Origin: an uncultured Lachnospiraceae bacterium
GTDB lineage: Bacteria; Bacillota; Clostridia; Lachnospirales; Lachnospiraceae
Assembly: GCA_910585625.1 (NCBI GenBank)
Contig: CAJUFQ010000009.1
Span: forward strand, 1 to 64,000
Reading direction: 5' to 3'
Length of the DNA: 64,000 nucleotides
Part shown: positions 60,601-64,000 of the stretch, one piece after another
Layout of the letters: the number at the start of each line of letters is the position of its first letter
Numbering within the stretch: position 1 is the stretch's first letter
Translations under genes and position numbers: made by a program
Notes under the pieces: model-generated
Seen by the model: only the letters and a program-made list of their open reading frames with translations
Told to the model about the DNA's origin: nothing
The model's database searches: none

Positions 60601-61290
60601 ATGAGGGCTATTGCCGTGACAGGGAACAAAGGAAAACGTTTGAATCAATATGTCAGCGATTATGTGGTCTTTGATTTGGAGACCACTGGCGTCCGCCCGG
60701 ATGCAGATGAGATTATAGAGATTTCTGCCATCCGGGTGCGGGGCCATGAGGCCGTGGATCAGTTTTCCACGCTGGTGAACCCGGGAAGGCATATCCCGGC
60801 TGCCGCTACCAGGGTAAACCATATTACCGACGATATGGTAGCGGATGCCCCCGAGCTTCCGGAAGCTTTGGAGGATTTCTTGGAATTTGCAGGCAAGGAT
60901 ATTCTGGTTGGGCATAACATCCAGAGTTTTGATTTGAAATTTATCTGCAATGCCGCCATGCGCGTCCGCGGCTCCGAAGTGGAAAATGACTACATAGACA
61001 CGCTCCATATGGCGAGGAAGTGCCTGCCGGAGCTTTCCCATCACAAGCTGTCAGATGTGGCAGCTTATTTTCATATCAGTACTGCAGGAGCGCACCGTGC
61101 GCTGAATGACTGCGTCATGAACCAGCAGTCTTATGAGGAAATGGGTAAAATCTTAAAGCAGAGGCAGGGAACCCAGCCGGAAGTCTTATGCCCGAAATGC
61201 GGCGCTGAAATGGTCAAACGCAAGAGCATGTACGGGGAGTTTTATGGTTGCAGCAATTTCCCGCGCTGCCGCGGGACGAAAAAAATATAA
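60601..61290 (+). CDS. DnaQ-like 3'-5' exonuclease with topoisomerase-type zinc finger
   Basis: 229 residues; ATG 60601 is used, but GTG 60616 with GAGGG upstream is an alternative start. A DEDDh exonuclease domain (about 18-180) has VFDLETTG (Exo I), HNIQSFDLKF (Exo II) and HRALNDC (Exo III). The C-terminus (about 196-229) is a four-Cys finger, CPKCGAEM and CSNFPRC, of the topoisomerase C-terminal type. The topB gene lies 163 bp downstream and carries related fingers, so both may act on the same single-stranded or branched DNA. A leaderless transcript is possible because the promoter is close. Confidence 0.9.
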   Translation: MRAIAVTGNKGKRLNQYVSDYVVFDLETTGVRPDADEIIEISAIRVRGHEAVDQFSTLVNPGRHIPAAATRVNHITDDMVADAPELPEALEDFLEFAGKDILVGHNIQSFDLKFICNAAMRVRGSEVENDYIDTLHMARKCLPELSHHKLSDVAAYFHISTAGAHRALNDCVMNQQSYEEMGKILKQRQGTQPEVLCPKCGAEMVKRKSMYGEFYGCSNFPRCRGTKKI

Positions 61291-61453
61291 GAATCAGAAA
61301 GTCAAATACCTCGCAGCATTTGCCAAGTATCCGCGTAAGCGCGGCTGCTTGGCTCGCTGCTTGCGGAAATAAATTGCGGGTATGGCTGGAAAATACCTTC
61401 CGGCGTGTGAAGAACCGCGAAGAAAGGATGCCAAGAGGCATGGGATTTAGCAT

Positions 61454-63667
61454 ATGAAATCATTAGTAATCGCAGAGAAACCCAGCGTGGGCAGGGATAT
61501 CGCCCGCGTGCTGGATTGCAGGCAGGGTGGGAACGGCTACCTGGAAGGAAAAGACTACGTGGTGACCTGGGCATTGGGTCATCTGGTGGAGCTTGCCGAC
61601 CCAGAGAGTTATGGGGAGCAGTGGAAGGAATGGAAGATGGAGACCCTGCCTATGCTCCCGGAACATTTAGAAATCCAGGTCATTAAGAAGACCGGAGGCC
61701 AGTACCAGACGGTCAGAAAGCAGATGTGCCGTAAGGACGTCGGGCAGATTATCATAGCCACAGACGCCGGCAGGGAGGGCGAGCTGGTGGCGCGCTGGAT
61801 TATCCAGAAGGCAGGCGTGAAGAAGCCCATGAAGCGTTTATGGATTTCCTCTGTGACCGATAAAGCCATCCGCCAGGGGTTCTCAAACCTTAAGGACGCC
61901 AGGGAGTATCACAAATTATACGAAGCTGCCGTGGCGCGCGCTGAGGCGGACTGGATGGTAGGCTTAAACGCTACGAGGGCGCTGACAGTCAAACATAATG
62001 CGCAGCTGTCATGCGGCAGGGTCCAGACGCCGACCCTTGCTATTATCGCCAAGCGGGAGGAGCAGATACGGTCATTTAAGCCGAGGGAATATTATGGGCT
62101 TAAGGTGAAGGGCAGCGGGCTTTTCTGGACATGGAAGTCTCCACAGGGCGGCAGCAGCACGTTTTCCAAGGAGGAAGTTGAGGACGTACTGAAAAACGCC
62201 ACCAACAGTACAGCCGTCGTGGAGGACGTGAAAAAGAAGCAGCAGAAGTCTTTTGCGCCCCAGCTTTATGACCTGACTGCTCTGCAGCAGGATGCCAACA
62301 AGATGTTTGGCTTCTCGGCAAAACAGACGCTGGATTTCATGCAGGCCCTTTATGAGCGGCACAAGGTGGTAACGTATCCGCGGACAGACTCGCGTTACCT
62401 GACGGCAGATATCGTGGAGACAATCCCCGAGCGGCTGCGGGCTTGCCGCAGCGGCGTTTATGCGCCAATCTGCGGCAGGCTTTTAAAGACGCCTGTCAAA
62501 GCCAATAAGTCTTTCGTGGACGATAAGAAAGTGTCTGACCACCATGCAATTATCCCCACGGAGCAGAGCGTGAACCTGAAAGATCTGGAATATGGCGAGC
62601 GGCGCATTTATGAGCTGGTGGTCTCCCGCTTCCTTGCTGTCCTGATGCCGCCCTGCGAATATCAGCAGACGGAAGTCACGGCAGCCTGCCAGGGCGGTAA
62701 ATTTACCCTCAAGGGGCGGGTTCTCCAGCAGCCAGGCTGGCAGGAAATCAGGAACCTTCAGAAGGAAGCCGGTTTTGCGGCGGAGGAGGAATCCGAGGAC
62801 GGAAATGAAATGGGATTTGAAAAGGAAGAAGCAGGAATCCCCGATTTTTCCAAAGGTCAGAAAATCCTATTTTCAGAGGGCAGGATAGTCCAGGGAAAGA
62901 CGAAGCCGCCCGTGCCGTTTACAGAAGCGACGCTTCTTGCCGCCATGGAAAACCCGGTGAAATATATGGACAGTTCTGATAAGAAACTGCGGCAGACCCT
63001 GGGGGAAACCGGGGGATTGGGGACGGTCGCTACCCGGGCGGACATCATCGAGAAATTATTCCACAGTTTCATGATTGAGAAGCGGGACAAATATATCCAC
63101 CTGACTTCCAAAGGCAAGCAAGTCCTGGATTTGGCGCCCCAGGGGCTTACCTCCCCGGAGCTTACGGCAAAATGGGAGCAGGAGCTTTCCGACATTGCGG
63201 GAGGGAAAGCGAAAAAGAAAGACTTTGAAGCGAAAATCCGCAGCTATACGACTGATATCGTGAAGGACATCCAGGCTTCCTCCAAAACCTACCGTCACGA
63301 TAACCTCACGAACAAGAAATGCCCGGAGTGCGGGAAGCTGATGCTGGAGGTGAACCATAAAAACGGCAAGATGCTGGTATGCCAGGACAGGGAGTGCGGC
63401 TACCGCAAAATCATCTCCAAAATTACGAACGCCCGCTGCCCGCAGTGTCACAAGAAGATGGAGCTTGTAGGGGAAGGAGAGAACCGGAGGTTTACCTGTG
63501 CCTGCGGCTACCGGGAGAAGCTGTCTGCGTTTGAGAAACGCCGCAAGGAGAGCGGCGGAGGCGTTTCCAAGAAAGACGTCTCGCGTTATATGAATAAGAT
63601 GAAGCAGGAGGCGAAAGAGCCGGTAAACAATGCTTTCGCAGATGCGCTCTCCAAGATAAAGTTGTGA
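61454..63667 (+). CDS. topB: DNA topoisomerase III
   Basis: 737 residues. TOPRIM domain at the N-terminus (SLVIAEKPSVGRDIA, ATDAGREGELVARWI), type IA core with the catalytic Tyr308 in VVTYPRTDSRYL, and a long C-terminus with two Cys finger motifs (CPECGKLM with CQDREC, then CPQCHKKM with CACG). Decatenates DNA and resolves recombination or replication intermediates. Size fits chromosomal or mobile-element TopB; no conjugation genes are nearby in the window. Confidence 0.95.
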   Translation: MKSLVIAEKPSVGRDIARVLDCRQGGNGYLEGKDYVVTWALGHLVELADPESYGEQWKEWKMETLPMLPEHLEIQVIKKTGGQYQTVRKQMCRKDVGQIIIATDAGREGELVARWIIQKAGVKKPMKRLWISSVTDKAIRQGFSNLKDAREYHKLYEAAVARAEADWMVGLNATRALTVKHNAQLSCGRVQTPTLAIIAKREEQIRSFKPREYYGLKVKGSGLFWTWKSPQGGSSTFSKEEVEDVLKNATNSTAVVEDVKKKQQKSFAPQLYDLTALQQDANKMFGFSAKQTLDFMQALYERHKVVTYPRTDSRYLTADIVETIPERLRACRSGVYAPICGRLLKTPVKANKSFVDDKKVSDHHAIIPTEQSVNLKDLEYGERRIYELVVSRFLAVLMPPCEYQQTEVTAACQGGKFTLKGRVLQQPGWQEIRNLQKEAGFAAEEESEDGNEMGFEKEEAGIPDFSKGQKILFSEGRIVQGKTKPPVPFTEATLLAAMENPVKYMDSSDKKLRQTLGETGGLGTVATRADIIEKLFHSFMIEKRDKYIHLTSKGKQVLDLAPQGLTSPELTAKWEQELSDIAGGKAKKKDFEAKIRSYTTDIVKDIQASSKTYRHDNLTNKKCPECGKLMLEVNHKNGKMLVCQDRECGYRKIISKITNARCPQCHKKMELVGEGENRRFTCACGYREKLSAFEKRRKESGGGVSKKDVSRYMNKMKQEAKEPVNNAFADALSKIKL

Positions 63668-63823
63668 AATCCCTGTGAATGAACATGATATAGGTTGATT
63701 TTTTGAAAAAGGTTATGTTAGAATATACTGGACACAAAATGGATGCCATGACGGTGTTAGCGTGTCAGAATCATACATCATAAATTTAGTGGCGAGATGA
63801 CTGCGCCGCCGGAGGTATTGAAA

Positions 63824-64000
63824 ATGGAAGAACATATCATTTTAATTGCGGATGACGTGGAAGTAAACCGCAAGATGCTCAGTTTTATTTTTGACGAACA
63901 GTATGAGATCTTGGAAGCAGCGGATGGGGTGGAGACCATCGAATTAATTGAAAAATATGGGGAGACATTGTCCCTGATTTTCCTTGATTTGATGATGCCG
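63824..64000 (+). CDS. Response regulator receiver domain, 3' end beyond the window
   Basis: 59 codons seen, start ATG 63824 after GGAGG (63811-63815). The receiver domain begins IILIADDVEVNRKMLS, with the acidic pair Asp9-Asp10, and reaches the phosphoacceptor Asp in LIFLDLMMP. The output domain lies beyond the edge. A possible promoter, TTGATT (63695-63700) and TAGAAT (63719-63724) with 18-bp spacing, precedes it in the 156-bp gap. Confidence 0.85.
   Translation, partial: MEEHIILIADDVEVNRKMLSFIFDEQYEILEAADGVETIELIEKYGETLSLIFLDLMMP

Overview
The window comes from a Gram-positive Clostridia genome, most likely Lachnospiraceae. The evidence is protein-level: sporadic cohesin/dockerin domains, a YjfB-family protein, CvfB, YitT, FtsEX-CtpA, a PASTA kinase and a TPP-riboswitch thi operon, together with strong AGGAGG ribosome sites and moderate G+C. 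No species can be named. Nearly every gene lies on the + strand; the exceptions are a 58-residue yjfB-like gene and a DNA glycosylase.

Layout. Positions 1-7.7 kb hold the 3' part of a giant Ig-like/LRR surface protein. Positions 7.8-13.1 kb form an accessory patch: an AT-rich DUF262 / DUF3696-ATPase / unknown three-gene cassette with an in-frame amber codon in the ATPase, a broken remnant of an Rpn-like nuclease gene fused to yigZ, a 314-bp fold-back element and a serine recombinase. Positions 13.2-30.0 kb are one tightly packed locus of eleven genes: two secreted Ig-like proteins, three Ser/Thr kinases (one with an extracellular solute-binding-like module, one with PASTA repeats, one with FHA), two PP2C phosphatases, two soluble FHA proteins, a VWA-TM-FHA protein and a polytopic FHA protein. 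This is the most striking part of the window and looks like a complete phospho-signalling system joining the cell surface to the cytoplasm.

Positions 30-42.7 kb are mostly housekeeping: tRNA-Gln, acyl-ACP thioesterase, CvfB, CPBP protease, thioredoxin reductase, an NlpC/P60 hydrolase, an MGMT-family protein, a WecG/TagA-type glycosyltransferase, YitT, a CdaR-type regulator, FtsE, FtsX and a CtpA-type protease. A cluster of four DnaA-box-like 9-mers lies in a 557-bp gap near 36.4 kb. Positions 43.0-48.4 kb hold a TPP riboswitch and thiC-thiW-thiM-thiE-thiD, followed by a lipoprotein gene. No thiazole synthesis genes are present in it, so the operon makes HMP and salvages thiazole. Positions 48.5-54.5 kb hold a NUDIX hydrolase, then a 1,562-residue subtilisin carrying a dockerin-like pair directly followed by a membrane-anchored cohesin-like protein. 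Positions 54.6-64 kb hold a UDG-family glycosylase, an EAL phosphodiesterase, a coiled-coil protein behind a sigma-D-like promoter, a GH36 alpha-galactosidase, a DnaQ-like exonuclease with a topoisomerase zinc finger, TopB, and the start of a response regulator.

Two kinds of uncatalogued repeat stand out: a hairpin repeat present four times in intergenic DNA (30.2, 35.7, 35.85 and 58.2 kb), and two single-copy fold-back elements (12.0-12.3 and 42.8-42.9 kb). All identifications are by reading translated sequence and motifs; no database search was run.
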